DNA from: Lamellibrachia columna
Lineage: Eukaryota; Annelida; Polychaeta; Sabellida; Siboglinidae
DNA: 64,000 nt
Assembly: GCA_963662155.1 (NCBI GenBank)
Contig: OY759263.1
Location: 44,724,002 to 44,788,001 of the forward strand
Reading direction: 5' to 3'
A program made the translations under genes and the position numbers. The notes below the pieces were generated by a model, which worked only from the letters and a program-made list of their open reading frames with translations, did not search any database and had not been told where the DNA came from. Below are positions 41,759 to 51,402 of the stretch, in pieces (the first letter of the stretch is position 1; the number at the start of each line of letters is the position of its first letter).

Positions 41759-42814
41759 ATGATGTCGAAGATACTGAAGGCGGTCTACTTCGATCCGAAT
41801 CGGATAGGCAGTTACGGCGGAGTCGATGCCTTGCGACGCGTCACGCACGCGCCACGGAAAATAGTCGCGCAATGGTTGTCGGAACAGGACGCCTACAGCT
41901 TACACAAGCCGGCGAGACGACATTTCAAGAGACGATGCGTCATCGTGGGCGGTATAAATCAACAGTGGCAGGCCGATCTCGTCGACCTGACGACGTTGAA
42001 AGACGACAACGACGGTATGACCTTTCTCCTCACGATAATCGACGTCTTTTCGAAACGAGCCAGATGCATTCCTATGCCGAGCAAGTCCGCTGCGTCAGTG
42101 GTCGCGGCGCTGCAAATCGCGTTCGCAAACGACCGGCCGCAGACGTTGCAGACGGATCGAGGAATGGAATTTCTGAATAAATCCGTTCAGGCTCTCTTAA
42201 GGAAACGCGGCGTCCATCACTTCTCCACGCACAACGCGGAGACAAAGGCGAGCATCGTGGAACGATTCAACAGAACGTTGAAGAGTCGCATGTGGCGCTA
42301 CTTCACGAAAGTTCAGACGTGGCGTTACATCGACGTCCTTCCGGACCTGGTGCGAACATACAACGACACCCGCCACCGCAGCATCGGTATGGCTCCGTCG
42401 CAGGTCAATGCAAGGAATCAAGAAAAGGTGTGGCAACGTCTGTACGGACACGACGGTAAGGGCGTGCCCAAGTTGAACGTGTCGGATAGCGTGCGCGTCA
42501 GCAAGTACAAAGGCACGTTCGAAAAGGGCTACGAGACGAACTGGAGCGAAGAGGTGTTCACCGTACACGAAGTTCATCCCTCCGAACCGCCCGTGTACCG
42601 CCTACGGGACGATCTCGGCGACGTGCTGGACGGCACCTTCTACGAACTGGAACTGCAGAAAGTGTCGGTACCGGACGATAAAGTGTACCGCGTCGAATCG
42701 GTACTGCAGCGTCGTAAGGTCGGCGGACGAACGGAGGCTATGGTGAAATGGTTCGGATATCCGTCCAAATTCAACAGCTGGATCGATGCCAAGGCACTCC
42801 TCTATAAAGACTAG
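41759..42814 (+). CDS. Retroviral-type DDE integrase with C-terminal chromodomain
   Basis: About 351 residues from ATG 41759 or 41762; the frame is open back to 41567 but with no better start. The rve core has its triad: Asp in QWQADLVDL (about 41975), Asp in LQTDRGMEF (about 42156) and Glu in SIVERFNRTLKS (about 42260), spaced near D35E. DVFSKRARCIPM and VRTYNDTRHRSIG are usual flanking segments. The C-terminus (YRVESVLQRR, MVKWFGYPSKFNSW; 42685-42805) is a chromodomain with conserved aromatics, which can target histone marks. It would insert the element and make the 6-bp duplications. The frame is intact and all catalytic residues are present. Confidence 0.95.
   Translation: MMSKILKAVYFDPNRIGSYGGVDALRRVTHAPRKIVAQWLSEQDAYSLHKPARRHFKRRCVIVGGINQQWQADLVDLTTLKDDNDGMTFLLTIIDVFSKRARCIPMPSKSAASVVAALQIAFANDRPQTLQTDRGMEFLNKSVQALLRKRGVHHFSTHNAETKASIVERFNRTLKSRMWRYFTKVQTWRYIDVLPDLVRTYNDTRHRSIGMAPSQVNARNQEKVWQRLYGHDGKGVPKLNVSDSVRVSKYKGTFEKGYETNWSEEVFTVHEVHPSEPPVYRLRDDLGDVLDGTFYELELQKVSVPDDKVYRVESVLQRRKVGGRTEAMVKWFGYPSKFNSWIDAKALLYKD
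42803..42810 (+). promoter_or_regulatory. TATA box before the membrane protein / minor capsid genes
   Basis: TATAAAGA overlaps the end of the integrase gene and lies 29 nt before ATG 42839. Confidence 0.55.
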
Positions 42815-42838
42815 CAACGCGTACGACGGGTTGTCATT

Positions 42839-43120
42839 ATGTCACAAGACACGACACCGCAGACCGCCACCGCCGTCATAGAGGACGAGGATTGTACCGA
42901 CACGTCGAACGACAGTACTCCTTGGCATCTGTTCGGCACCGAGTGTCCCAAAGAGGAGATAGTGTTTCTGTGTCAGGTCGTCATCTTGTACACATTCATC
43001 GTGATAAGCATCTACAACCTGACTGTAGGTCACGGCGATTCTAATCTGTGGACGGCTCTGTTGAGTAGTTCGTTGGGTTACCTACTGCCTAATCCCACGT
43101 TGAGACCCAATGGCGACTGA
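42839..43120 (+). CDS. Conserved small Polinton membrane protein
   Basis: 93 residues: a polar acidic N-terminus, WHLFGTECPKEEIVFLCQVV, a transmembrane stretch (VVILYTFIVISIYNLTVG), and a second hydrophobic segment (LWTALLSSSLGYLLPNP). This architecture is found directly before the minor capsid gene in many Polintons. Its stop overlaps the start of the next gene by 11 bp, suggesting co-expression. Function unknown; a membrane role during entry or exit is speculation. Confidence 0.75.
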   Translation: MSQDTTPQTATAVIEDEDCTDTSNDSTPWHLFGTECPKEEIVFLCQVVILYTFIVISIYNLTVGHGDSNLWTALLSSSLGYLLPNPTLRPNGD

Positions 43121-43934
43121 TTTCTACATGATGCTGCCTAGCAACGCTTCCATGAAGACGCACCTCGACAACACCTTGACCCATTACATCACGGACTTGC
43201 CTCAACGCATCGATCTGACCGGCGAGTGGGAGTGTGGGTTGACAGAGATCCAGTATCCTCATACTTGGTACAACGTCACAGAGAACGATGTCTGGTTATT
43301 CCTCAACACGATCGATGCTCCGGACACGTCCCGACGTACGACGTTGTCGTGTGGGTATTACGACGATCCTTTAACATTGATGTATCACGTCAACAAAGGA
43401 ATGTACAGTCTGTGGACGGCGGAGACACGGGCTCAAATGAGCTATAGTCCCGTCACTCAAAAAATGACGTTACACATGACAGCGAACACCGTGTTCACCA
43501 TACCGCACCGCAGCGCGACGGCGTCCATGTTAGGATTCCGTAGACCCGTAGCCAGCGAGTCGGAGACGGTTACGTCATCCCCCGTCATCGACTCCCACCC
43601 TTCCGACTCCTCGTACCCCTTCCACGTCGAGGCCGATGATGTGGTGAACATGACGCAGGGGTTCGACACCCTATACGTCTACACGGACATCGTGGAGTCT
43701 CGTATAGTGGGTGACACTCTCGCGCCTCTGTTGCGAGCCCTTCCGATTAGCGGACGTCACGGTGACAGGGTGTCCGATCGTTTCACTAACGTTCACTACG
43801 TGCCTCTGTTGTGTTCGAACTTCCATTCGATCGAGGTGGATATAAGGGACGACATGGGTCGACGCGTGCCATTCGAATACGGTAGAGTAACGGTGACGCT
43901 TCATTTTCGTCGACGCAGGACCGGACTGTTCTGA
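43110..43934 (+). CDS. Minor capsid (penton-like) protein
   Basis: 274 residues, intact. The start MATDFYMMLPSNASM followed by LPQRIDLTGEWECGLTEIQY and PHTWYNV is the signature of the Polinton minor capsid protein, described in the literature as a single jelly-roll penton-like protein. The C-terminus has FHSIEVDIRDDMGRRVPFEY, GRVTVTLHFRRRR, again typical. It would sit at capsid vertices. It overlaps the upstream membrane gene, and its TGA overlaps the next ATG (ATGA at 43931-43937). Confidence 0.9.
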   Translation: MATDFYMMLPSNASMKTHLDNTLTHYITDLPQRIDLTGEWECGLTEIQYPHTWYNVTENDVWLFLNTIDAPDTSRRTTLSCGYYDDPLTLMYHVNKGMYSLWTAETRAQMSYSPVTQKMTLHMTANTVFTIPHRSATASMLGFRRPVASESETVTSSPVIDSHPSDSSYPFHVEADDVVNMTQGFDTLYVYTDIVESRIVGDTLAPLLRALPISGRHGDRVSDRFTNVHYVPLLCSNFHSIEVDIRDDMGRRVPFEYGRVTVTLHFRRRRTGLF

Positions 43935-44329
43935 TGAATTACAACGATTATTACGCGCGACAGGCTGGCGGTGCGCTGCCCTACTTCGCCGGTGCGCAAT
44001 ACCAGCGAGGTCACGGACTGGGCAGTCTGTTCGGCGGGCTGTTGCGCAGCGCCATGCCGCTCATCAAGAGAGGTGCCGTGGCTTTGGGTAAGGGAGCGTT
44101 GAAGACCGGCGTTCGCATAGCCGGCGACGTCTTATCAGGCCAGAACATAAAAACGGCTGCCAAACGACGCGTCACCGACGCCGTTCTGAGCGGTCTTCGG
44201 GTTCCCCCCGGTAAACGTATAAAACGACCGTCTGCAAAGGCGACATACACTGCAGTAAAGAGACGCCGCAAGAAACAGACGTCCAAGCAACGAGAGGCCG
44301 ACATATTCGACAATGGCTTTCGTGCATAG
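43934..44329 (+). CDS. pVI-like basic amphipathic virion protein
   Basis: 131 residues. The N-terminus NYNDYYARQAGGALPYFAGA leads to a Gly-rich amphipathic helix (GHGLGSLFGGLLRSAMPLIK) and GKGALKTGVRIAGDVLSGQ, followed by a strongly basic tail (AVKRRRKKQTSKQR). The order (YYARQAGG, GLGSLFGGLLR, basic tail) is a standard small protein between minor and major capsid genes of Polintons, comparable to adenovirus pVI. A role in membrane lysis or core binding is inferred. The ATG overlaps the previous stop, and its stop overlaps the start of the major capsid gene (44313). Confidence 0.8.
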   Translation: MNYNDYYARQAGGALPYFAGAQYQRGHGLGSLFGGLLRSAMPLIKRGAVALGKGALKTGVRIAGDVLSGQNIKTAAKRRVTDAVLSGLRVPPGKRIKRPSAKATYTAVKRRRKKQTSKQREADIFDNGFRA

Positions 44330-45631
44330 ACAGTCGTGCGAGGGAGTCAAGACCGAGCTGGATCTCTTTACCGTACCCCCCACTCAGAACTGCATCAGCG
44401 ACAGTCACGTGGTGGAACATCAACCCACGGCCTCTCTGGACTCTGGAGGACCGATAGAATTCCTCATCCCCGGATCGGGAGACGATTACCTGGATCTCGC
44501 CAACACGATGCTACACGTGCAGGCGAAGGTAACGCGAGCCAACGGACACGATCTCGACGCGGCCGAACCCGTGGGACCGGTGAACAACTGGCTGCATTCG
44601 CTGTTCAGCCAGGTCGACCTCTCCCTGAACGGCACGCTCGTGACATCTTCGTCCAACACGTACGCGTATCGAGCCTACATAGAGACGCTGCTGAGTTACG
44701 GACCCGACGCCAAGTCGACGCAGCTGACGAATCAGCTGTGGTACAAGGACAAGGCTAGTCACATGAACGCCGTCGAGCTAGCCGCCGGACCCGCTCCTAA
44801 CCACGGGTTCGTGACTCGACGAAAGTACATAACCGGCAGTCGCGTGGTCGACATGATAGGTCGTCTCCACGTGGATATGTTTCTGCAAGATAAATTCCTG
44901 ATCAACGGAGTCGACGTCAAGCTACGCCTGGTGCGTAGCAAGCCCTCGTTTGCGCTGATGGCTGCTGGAGCCCCCCACGATTACAAAATAACCATCGTCA
45001 ACGCATCCTTGTTCGTCAAGAAGGCCACCCTCAATCCAGCCGTGCAGGTGGTTCACATCAAGGCTCTCGAGAGGAACCCGGTCAAGTATCCGTTACGACC
45101 CGTCGACTGCAAGGTGTACTCCATTCCCGCGGGAGCTCTGTCGCACACGCACGAGAACCTGTTCCTCGGCACCCTGCCGAAACGTCTCGTACTGTGCTGC
45201 ATCGACAACGACGCCTACAACGGCGCGTACGATAAAATCCCCCGTTTCACGCCAAGAACAACGCCATAGGCTTCCACTCGGTGTACGTGGACGGACGTCA
45301 GATACCCGCCAAACCCTTCCAGCCCAACTTCGCAGAAAACCTCTTCGCCAGGAGCTACGCGAGCCTGTTCACCTCGACCGGCAAGATCTGGCAGGACGAG
45401 GGTAACGGTCTGACTCGCGACGACTACCGAGACGGCTACACCTTCTTCTGTTTCGACCTGACCCCCGACCAGTGCGACGGTCCCTGCTTCCATCTGGTGC
45501 AAAAGGGCAACCTGCGCATAGAATTTCATTTCCGAGAAGCGCTTCGGACCACCGTGAACGTCGTCGCCTACGCCGAATTCGAATCCGTGCTGGAAATCGG
45601 CAAGAACCGCAACGTCATCTACGACTACTGA
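44313..45631 (+). pseudogene. Major capsid protein (double jelly-roll, F54H12.2-like), frameshifted
   Basis: About 439 codons in two frames. Frame one (44313-45269) has VKTELDLFTVPPTQNCISDS, FLIPGSGDDYLDLANTMLHV, WLHSLFSQVDLSLNGTLV and RKYITGSRVVDMIGRLHVDM, signature segments of the F54H12.2-like Polinton major capsid family. Frame two (45281-45631) has VYVDGRQIPAKPFQPNF, YASLFTSTGKIWQDEGNG, LTPDQCDGPCFHLVQKGNLR and the C-terminus. The break is a single-base indel next to a short A-run and C-run at about 45233-45243, after which frame one meets TAG at 45267-45269. No sequence is missing. The protein would form the icosahedral shell. A homopolymer sequencing error is a real alternative. Confidence 0.95.
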
Positions 45632-45632
45632 G

Positions 45633-46118
45633 ATGGATACCCTGCAGATCGCCCGTCTACTGGCGATGGATCCGAACACCGCGTCCGTCTTTGGCGACGT
45701 CGTACCCAAAGATGGACTGCCTAAAAAAATAGACGCTTTGCCGATCGCCTTCGTGTGCAACACCGACGACGGCGACGAACCGGGCGAACATTGGATAGCG
45801 CTGTACCTGTCCTCCGACGGGCGCGGCGAATACTTCTGCTCGTACGGTCTGCCGCCTCGTCACGCGACGTTCCGCACCTTCTTGAACAAACACTGTTCCG
45901 AGTGGACTCATAATAGCAAGAGACTTCAGAGTCCTCTGTCTAACGTTTGCGGACAATATTGTGTAGCTTATATAATGCTTCGTTGTAAAGGTTCTCCTAT
46001 GAGAACTTTCGTAAACGCTTTCCACACCGATCTGGTCGCTAACGATTGTCGCGTGTTCGATTGGATTAAGCTACTGAAAAAGGGTATACCATACTATCGC
46101 ATATCGTACATAGACTGA
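45633..46118 (+). CDS. Adenain-like cysteine protease
   Basis: 161 residues, intact, starting 1 bp after the major capsid stop. The catalytic His is in GEHWIALYL (about residue 53). The Gln/Cys pair is in LQSPLSNVCGQYCVAY (about residues 94-108). The acid position, normally Asp or Glu before SFG/SYG, reads as Cys in EYFCSYGLPPRH. The C-terminus has LVANDCRVFDWIKLLKKG. The protease would process capsid and core proteins during maturation, as in adenoviruses. The altered acid residue may lower activity, or another residue may serve. Family call firm. Confidence 0.9.
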   Translation: MDTLQIARLLAMDPNTASVFGDVVPKDGLPKKIDALPIAFVCNTDDGDEPGEHWIALYLSSDGRGEYFCSYGLPPRHATFRTFLNKHCSEWTHNSKRLQSPLSNVCGQYCVAYIMLRCKGSPMRTFVNAFHTDLVANDCRVFDWIKLLKKGIPYYRISYID

Positions 46119-46569
46119 ACCTCTGGCGCGGTGGTCGCACCACCCGTAAGCTCGCCCTCGAACCTCTGGCGAGGTGGAGACACCCGTAAGTTCGCGACCT
46201 CTGGCGCGATGGTCAACATTCGCAAGTCGCATCGTCATCATCATCATCATCATCATCATACCCTCCTCGTTGTATCCAATGAAATACGATCGCCTCGTTT
46301 GTACTGCTGCCGCTTTGTTGTATTCAATAAAATACGTGTGCACCGTACGCTTTTGATCGTCTCCTTACTAGGTTAATGGACCTCAGGTAAACGAAAATAG
46401 GTCAATGACCACTGTAGCCTGCTCGCCTTCACTAACCAGTTCATAACGACCACTGTTACCCGCCCGTCAGTCGCTAGGAAATGCTTCGGCCTACAACACA
46501 ACGCAGCCGTCTACTGATAAAAACGAGTCCGTTAGGTGTCCCCGCCCGTCAGCCCGCCAACCCGCCCGT
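46119..46569. other. Polinton right non-coding region
   Basis: Three short units of CCTCTGGCGCGGTGG / ACCCGTAAG(C/T)TCGC type (46120-46215), a (CAT)n tract (46230-46260), and AATAAA at 46326-46331 as a possible poly(A) signal for the late genes. Direct repeats of CCCGCCCGTC lie just inside the right inverted repeat. Confidence 0.7.
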
Positions 46570-46741
46570 CGGTCACTACGCCGAGACTAGGTCACGCTAC
46601 GGTCGCTAGGAGGCGCTGCGCACGGTTTGTGGTGTTCCTACAACCGTCAGGAGGCGCTCTTATTGGCTGCGCGCGCAACCGGAAGTGATTCGTGATCGTG
46701 TGCTCCGGCGGTTACGTATTAAAAACTAATTCTCTACTACT
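46570..46741. repeat. Polinton right terminal inverted repeat
   Basis: 172 bp ending CTAATTCTCTACTACT, the complement of the left terminus. It is followed directly by the second CACAAG. Confidence 0.95.
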
Positions 46742-46747
46742 CACAAG
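46742..46747. other. Polinton target-site duplication, right copy (CACAAG)
   Basis: Identical to 29466-29471. The Gypsy pol frame passes through it in the same phase on both sides. Confidence 0.95.
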
Positions 46748-47602
46748 GACTTTCCACATTTGTTTTACGGCCTTGGAAAGCTGAAGATGCAACACCATAT
46801 CAATCTTCGAGACGACGCACGGCCGATATGCTTGTATGCTCCACGAAAAGTACCACATCCATTGCTTCCGAGAGTCGAAGAAGAGCTCCGAAGAATGGAA
46901 CAGCAAGGGGTCATCTCCAAAGTGACCCAGCCAACAGATTGGTGCTCCGGAATGGTTGTTGTGCCCAAGGCAAACGGCAGGGTGAGGATTTGTGTTGACC
47001 TTACCCATCTGAACAAGGCGGTCAAGCGAGAAATACGTCCTATGTCATCAGTCGATGAAAGCTTGGCAAAGCTGGGAAAAGCATCGGTGTTCTCGAAGCT
47101 AGACGCGAATAGTGGCTTCTGGCAATTGCCATTGGATGAAGAGTCAAAACTACTGACCACATTCATCACACCACAAGGGAGGTTCGCCTTCAACAGAATC
47201 CCATTCGGTATCTCATCCGCGCCAGAAATCTTCACTCGCACGATTTCTGTGATCCTACAGGGACTCGACGGAGACATATGTCACATGGATGACATCCTGG
47301 TGTTCGCATCAAATGAAGCCGAACTTGATGACCGACTGAGGAAGGTTCTGCAAAGACTCCAAGGGGCAGGACTAACACTTAACGAGAAGTGTGAGTTTGG
47401 CAAGAAGTCTATACGCTTCCTGGGTCACGTCATTGACGGAACAGGAGTTCATGCTGATGAACAGAAGCTGGAAGCCATCCAGAAATTCCCAGCACCTACC
47501 AACACCACAGAACGCCTATCTGCTATCTCCTCAATGCAGATGTCAACTGGCAGTGGAGTCCTGTACAAGCTGAAGCGTTTGAGAGAGTCAAACAAGCATT
47601 GA
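46748..47602 (+). pseudogene. Gypsy element 2: reverse transcriptase, right of the Polinton
   Basis: The frame continues that of 29391-29471. RT motifs: WCSGMVVVPKANGRVRICVD, FSKLDANSGFWQLPLD (motif A), FNRIPFGISSAPEIF and DGDICHMDDILVFAS (catalytic MDD box). After FPAPTNTTE (about 47510) the usual connection segment is missing and the frame is lost. Sequence corresponding to the post-connection region then continues one frame away, so a deletion of roughly 90 bp with frame change is inferred at about 47512-47535. Confidence 0.9.
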
Positions 47603-49392
47603 CGTCTCCTATTGCACTCGCTCGCTATGAACCACATCGATCAACGATTATCGCTGCTGATGCATCCAGCCATGGTCTCGGCGCTGTACTCATGCAAGTC
47701 CAAGACAATGGCGAACGAAGGCCAGTGTGCTTTGCTTCAAGAGCACTGACTGCAGTAGAACAGCGATACGCTGTCATCGAGAAAGAAGCACTAGCTGCAA
47801 CGTGGGCGTGTGATAAGTTTGCAGACTATGTTCTGGGCATGACATTCACGCTAGAAACAGACCACAAACCGCTGGTCCCACTCTTGAGCTCTACTGACCT
47901 CGCCAAGATGCCTCCACGAATTCAGAGGTTCCGTATGCGCATGATGCGATACAATCCGGAGGTCCAGTACGTTCAAGGCCGTCTACACGTCTCTGCAGAC
48001 GCATTGTCTCGTGCACCAGTTGGAAGCCCGTCTACTGCAGAAATGCAACTCATCGAGGAAGTGAATACATTTGCAGACATGTCAAGCAATGCTCTGCCCG
48101 CATCTGCAGTCAAACTTCAACAGATCAGGACGGCACAGAAAGAAGACGAAGTTTACGCAGAGATTCGTCGGTATTGTCATGAAGGCTGGCCTGCTTTCAT
48201 GCCACACACTCCTCTACTGAGACCCTACTGGGAGAGTAGGAGCCATCTCGCAACGATCGGTGACTTACTGCTATACGACGAGCGCATCCCTCGTTGTATG
48301 CGATTAGAAACGCTCAAAATCATACACGAAGGACACCGTGGTATTTCCAAGTGTCGAGCGCGCGCAAACACGGCTGTCTGGTGGCCTGGTCTATCTAAAG
48401 AGATATACGAAATGGTCTCAACTTGCCATACTTGTGCGAAGGTCCGCCCGGAGCCCAAGGAGACTCTGATGTCAGCCTCCTTCCCCTCTCGTCCATGGGA
48501 GAGAGTTGGAATGGATCTGTTCGAGCTCAACGGAAAGCTCTATCTAGTCATTGTTGACTACTATTCCAGATGGGTTGAGTTCAGAAAGCTGACCAGTCTC
48601 ACATCCGAGCACACCATTGTGGTAATGAAAGAAGTTTTCGCCACACATGGCATCCCGGACGTCATTATGTCTGATAACGGACCGCAGTTTAGCGCCGAAG
48701 CATTCGCTCAATTTGCAAAGTCTTACGGCTTTACGCACACAACAAGTTCGCCAAGATATCCGCAGGCCAACGGCGAAGCGGAACGAGCAGTCAGGACTCT
48801 GAAGGAGATCCTGAAGAAAAATTACGATCCTTACCTCGCTCTCTTGACACAGCGCACGACACCGTTACTGAACGGTCTGAGCCCAGGCCAATTGCTGATG
48901 GGACGCCGCCTACGAACTCGGCTACCCGTTATCCCAAGCACTCTTCAGCCAGGTGTACAGGAAAGAGATATACAGAAGGCAAAGGAGAGAGAAGATGCTC
49001 ACAGAGAGAGTCAACAACGACAGTTCAACAACCGCCACAGAGAAAGAGATCTACTTCTACTATTGCCAGGTGACAACGTTTGGGTCCGCGATCAAGATCG
49101 CTACGGTACAGTTGTACAACGAGCTCCACAACCACGCTCGTATCTGATAAAGACACCCAAAGGCACCATAAGACGCAATAGGTCTGCTCTAGTCTCGGCG
49201 GAGAATCATCAACACGACAACCGGTCTACCACGCCTATCGTGCCAGAGGAGCCAGGAAATCCTCCTGCAACTCCTAGCCGGAGTACCGACACGACAACGC
49301 CGTCGACAACGCAAGAGTCTCCAGGCGTGATGAGAACAAGATCGGGACGATTGGTAAATCCACCTAGTCGTTTGAACTTATGGTTCGTGTAA
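47599..49392 (+). pseudogene. Gypsy element 2: RNase H and integrase
   Basis: 597 residues open. RNase H starts with IIAADASSHGLGAVLMQ and includes LETDHKPLVPL. The integrase has its H2C2 finger (HEGHRGISKCRARANTAVWW, then STCHTC) and DDE triad: Asp in GMDLFELNG, Asp in IMSDNGPQF, Glu in ANGEAERAVRTL. A GPY/F-like C-terminal region (GDNVWVRDQDRYGTVV) and a Ser/Thr-rich tail follow. The integrase is intact, but its frame is separated from the RT by the connection-domain deletion and from gag by the Polinton, so it has no normal start. Confidence 0.9.
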
Positions 49393-49540
49393 TGACACTG
49401 TAATCGTACAAGGCTACGCACAGTAGCCATTTAGGGAAGTACTGTGGTAAAGACAGTATTCTGGGGTCACGTTCTTGAAACCTCTGCCCCATAGTTAGAT
49501 TATGATTTAGTAGACATCTCATCGACCAAGAAAAGGGAGA

Positions 49541-49733
49541 TGTAGTGTTATCACTAACTGCCAGCAAGGCATTGCTGCACTTGGAACACTGCTGTAAAGC
49601 ACCACGACTTCCTGTGGTTGTTTACCATGACCACATATGGAGGTCGAATAAATACGGGTCTAAACGCCATGTTGGTATTTCTGGTTCTTCCATAAAAGTG
49701 TTATCTTACGACACACACACACGCAACATTACA
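49541..49733 (+). repeat. Gypsy element 2, 3' LTR
   Basis: 193 bp, two substitutions and one CA-unit different from the 5' LTR, with the polypurine tract immediately upstream. Confidence 0.95.
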
Positions 49734-49738
49734 GGGAG

Positions 49739-49862
49739 TCACTCTACGGTGCACCCTCTGGTGAGTCAATCTACTGTGACGCATCCGGGGAATCATTATC
49801 CACGGCACATCCTCCAGGGAGTCACTCTCTATTGTACATTCTTCCGGGAGTCACTCTCGACC
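49739..49862. repeat. 27-29 bp tandem repeat, right half
   Basis: About four more units of the array present at 27908-28021 (TCACTCTACGGTGCACCCTC and variants). Confidence 0.85.
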
Positions 49863-50735
49863 ACGGGCAACTGAATCAGCTTGAGCCCCTGTAACTGATA
49901 TGTATATATAAGGGTATGCAACTAGGAATGACCCCACTCACCTTTCAACATCCGTATCTCGGCGTTGCGATGCGTAATCCGAATACTGTGACCTTACACA
50001 AATGTCCCAATGAATAAACTTTCACTATACCTACTTGTCATTAAAAACATATGTGGATTTCTTATGAAAAGCGGTACGTTAACGACTGTACGCACAGAAA
50101 TATTACCGCCCTGCATGCGTTAACGTTACAATGTTACCGGAAGTGAGGTGCATGTTGGGTAGTGAGGTGTGCAAAATCCTTTGTTAGGCAAACGCCACGT
50201 GTTTGACCTTTGCAAGATGATTGTCGACGCACACCTGTCACCTGCTGTAGAATGTGTCAGACTGATAATTGGCTCCTTTTGTTGTGTAGACAATTAAGCG
50301 ACTACTATGATTATGTTTAGTGTACAGATATGCCTATATTAAATAGTCACCTTTGCTGCTTAAATGTAGGTTATCTGTTTATACTTTGTTTTGATTGTCA
50401 TGTTCAGGATAGATGGACCTGTAAGCACAACTGTACAGCTATTGGTCTGGCACTCTTTCTGCTTTGTATGTGCAGTGAGTGTGTGCATTTATCCCCAGCG
50501 ACATATAATGTGTGCGTATAGACCGCCAACAAATCATTAATAAACCAGGTGATAAGCACCGGAATATTATCTGATACGCTCAAATTTGACAAAGTAATGA
50601 TACATAATTATTTGAAAAGTATAGTTAGGATAGGTCTCTTCTCTTCTTCAACAACCTCACAAGTATTAGAGACATCCGGCTACTTGGACTTGGTGCAGCG
50701 ACTTGAATTTGGTGTAGATCATTTACAGAAATACG
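49863..50735. other. Non-coding DNA, no gene seen
   Basis: Mixed composition with short chance frames at 50330-50755. No family recognised. Confidence 0.4.
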
Positions 50736-50739
50736 TGGA

Positions 50740-51402
50740 ATATCAAATAGAATAAGTATTACTATTGCATATATATTATACACAAACGTATTGTAGACAT
50801 ATATTAGGAAACAGGTTTTGTTAATTATTAGTCAGAGGGAGTATTTTAGAGTAAGTTAGTTTCGGATTCTGTCAGGGAATTCAGCGAGCGTTAATAGGGG
50901 TGTTTACAATTCGAAAATTTAGATAACATAGTGAATAGTCAGTAACAGTGAATATTGGTTAGAATAAGTATTAGTATTATACATATATTGTTCACCAACT
51001 TCTTGTAGACATATATTAAGAAACCGTTGTTGTTAACAGAGGTAGTATTTTTTTTCCCGGATTCAAACTCAACGAGTGATAAAAGGGAGTTTGTTTACAG
51101 GTCATTCAACCCGTGCATCGAGCTATCGTTTACATTAGCTAATATATATATAAGATAAAGTGATTTATTTACTTAAATTACATACATAAGGTAATATCTG
51201 ACATAGTGGTAGTCAACGTTTTCGGTAAAAGGAATTAACAGCAGGATTTTAGCGTAAATTAGTACACACTGACTTCGTTGTTTTGTTACACAGTGTTCTC
51301 CGTATTCGCTAGGTGGCAGGATTTTTAGCCTAAAGTGTTCTTTTGATCACAAAAACAGCCTTATTCAAGGCTAACGTAGCAAACTAATTAAAACTAAATT
51401 GT
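50740..51402 (+). repeat. Probable LINE copy B 5' UTR with a tandem duplication
   Basis: A segment of about 230 bp (GAATAAGTATTA, then TTGTAGACATATATTA, then AGGGAGTATTTT) occurs twice, at about 50751 and 50970, directly before ORF1. Repeated 5' UTR units are common in LINEs as promoter modules. The precise 5' end and a target duplication could not be set by eye. Confidence 0.5.

Larger units (their letters stand above)
29472..46741 (+). mobile_element. Complete Polinton/Maverick element (17,270 bp)
   Basis: Perfectly placed 172-bp inverted repeats and a 6-bp CACAAG duplication define the ends to the base. The element has the full Polinton core: family B DNA polymerase, packaging ATPase, DDE integrase with chromodomain, adenain-like protease, major and minor capsid proteins and conserved small late proteins. 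The morphogenesis and replication genes (35.2-46.1 kb) are all on the plus strand, closely packed and visibly GC-richer than the host. The left third carries accessory genes (NADAR, RPA-like, spliced genes) and tandem repeats. Polymerase and major capsid genes are broken in this copy. Such elements replicate by protein-primed synthesis and may form particles. Confidence 0.98.
28022..49733 (+). mobile_element. Ty3/Gypsy element 2, young, interrupted by a Polinton
   Basis: LTRs at 28022-28212 (191 bp) and 49541-49733 (193 bp) begin TGTAGTGTTATCAC and end ACATTACA. They differ by two substitutions and one CA-repeat unit. The 5-bp duplication GGGAG flanks the element (28017-28021 and 49734-49738). 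The purine tract AAGAAAAGGGAGA precedes the 3' LTR. Without the inserted Polinton and one copy of its 6-bp duplication, the element is about 4.4 kb. It has gag, zinc knuckles and protease in one frame, followed by RT, RNase H and integrase. Confidence 0.95.

Noticed and set aside
29472..46741. Free adintovirus integrated by chance, as opposed to a resident Polinton
   Set aside because: The gene set cannot separate the two; clean inverted repeats and a 6-bp duplication are what both would leave. I use Polinton as the neutral name.
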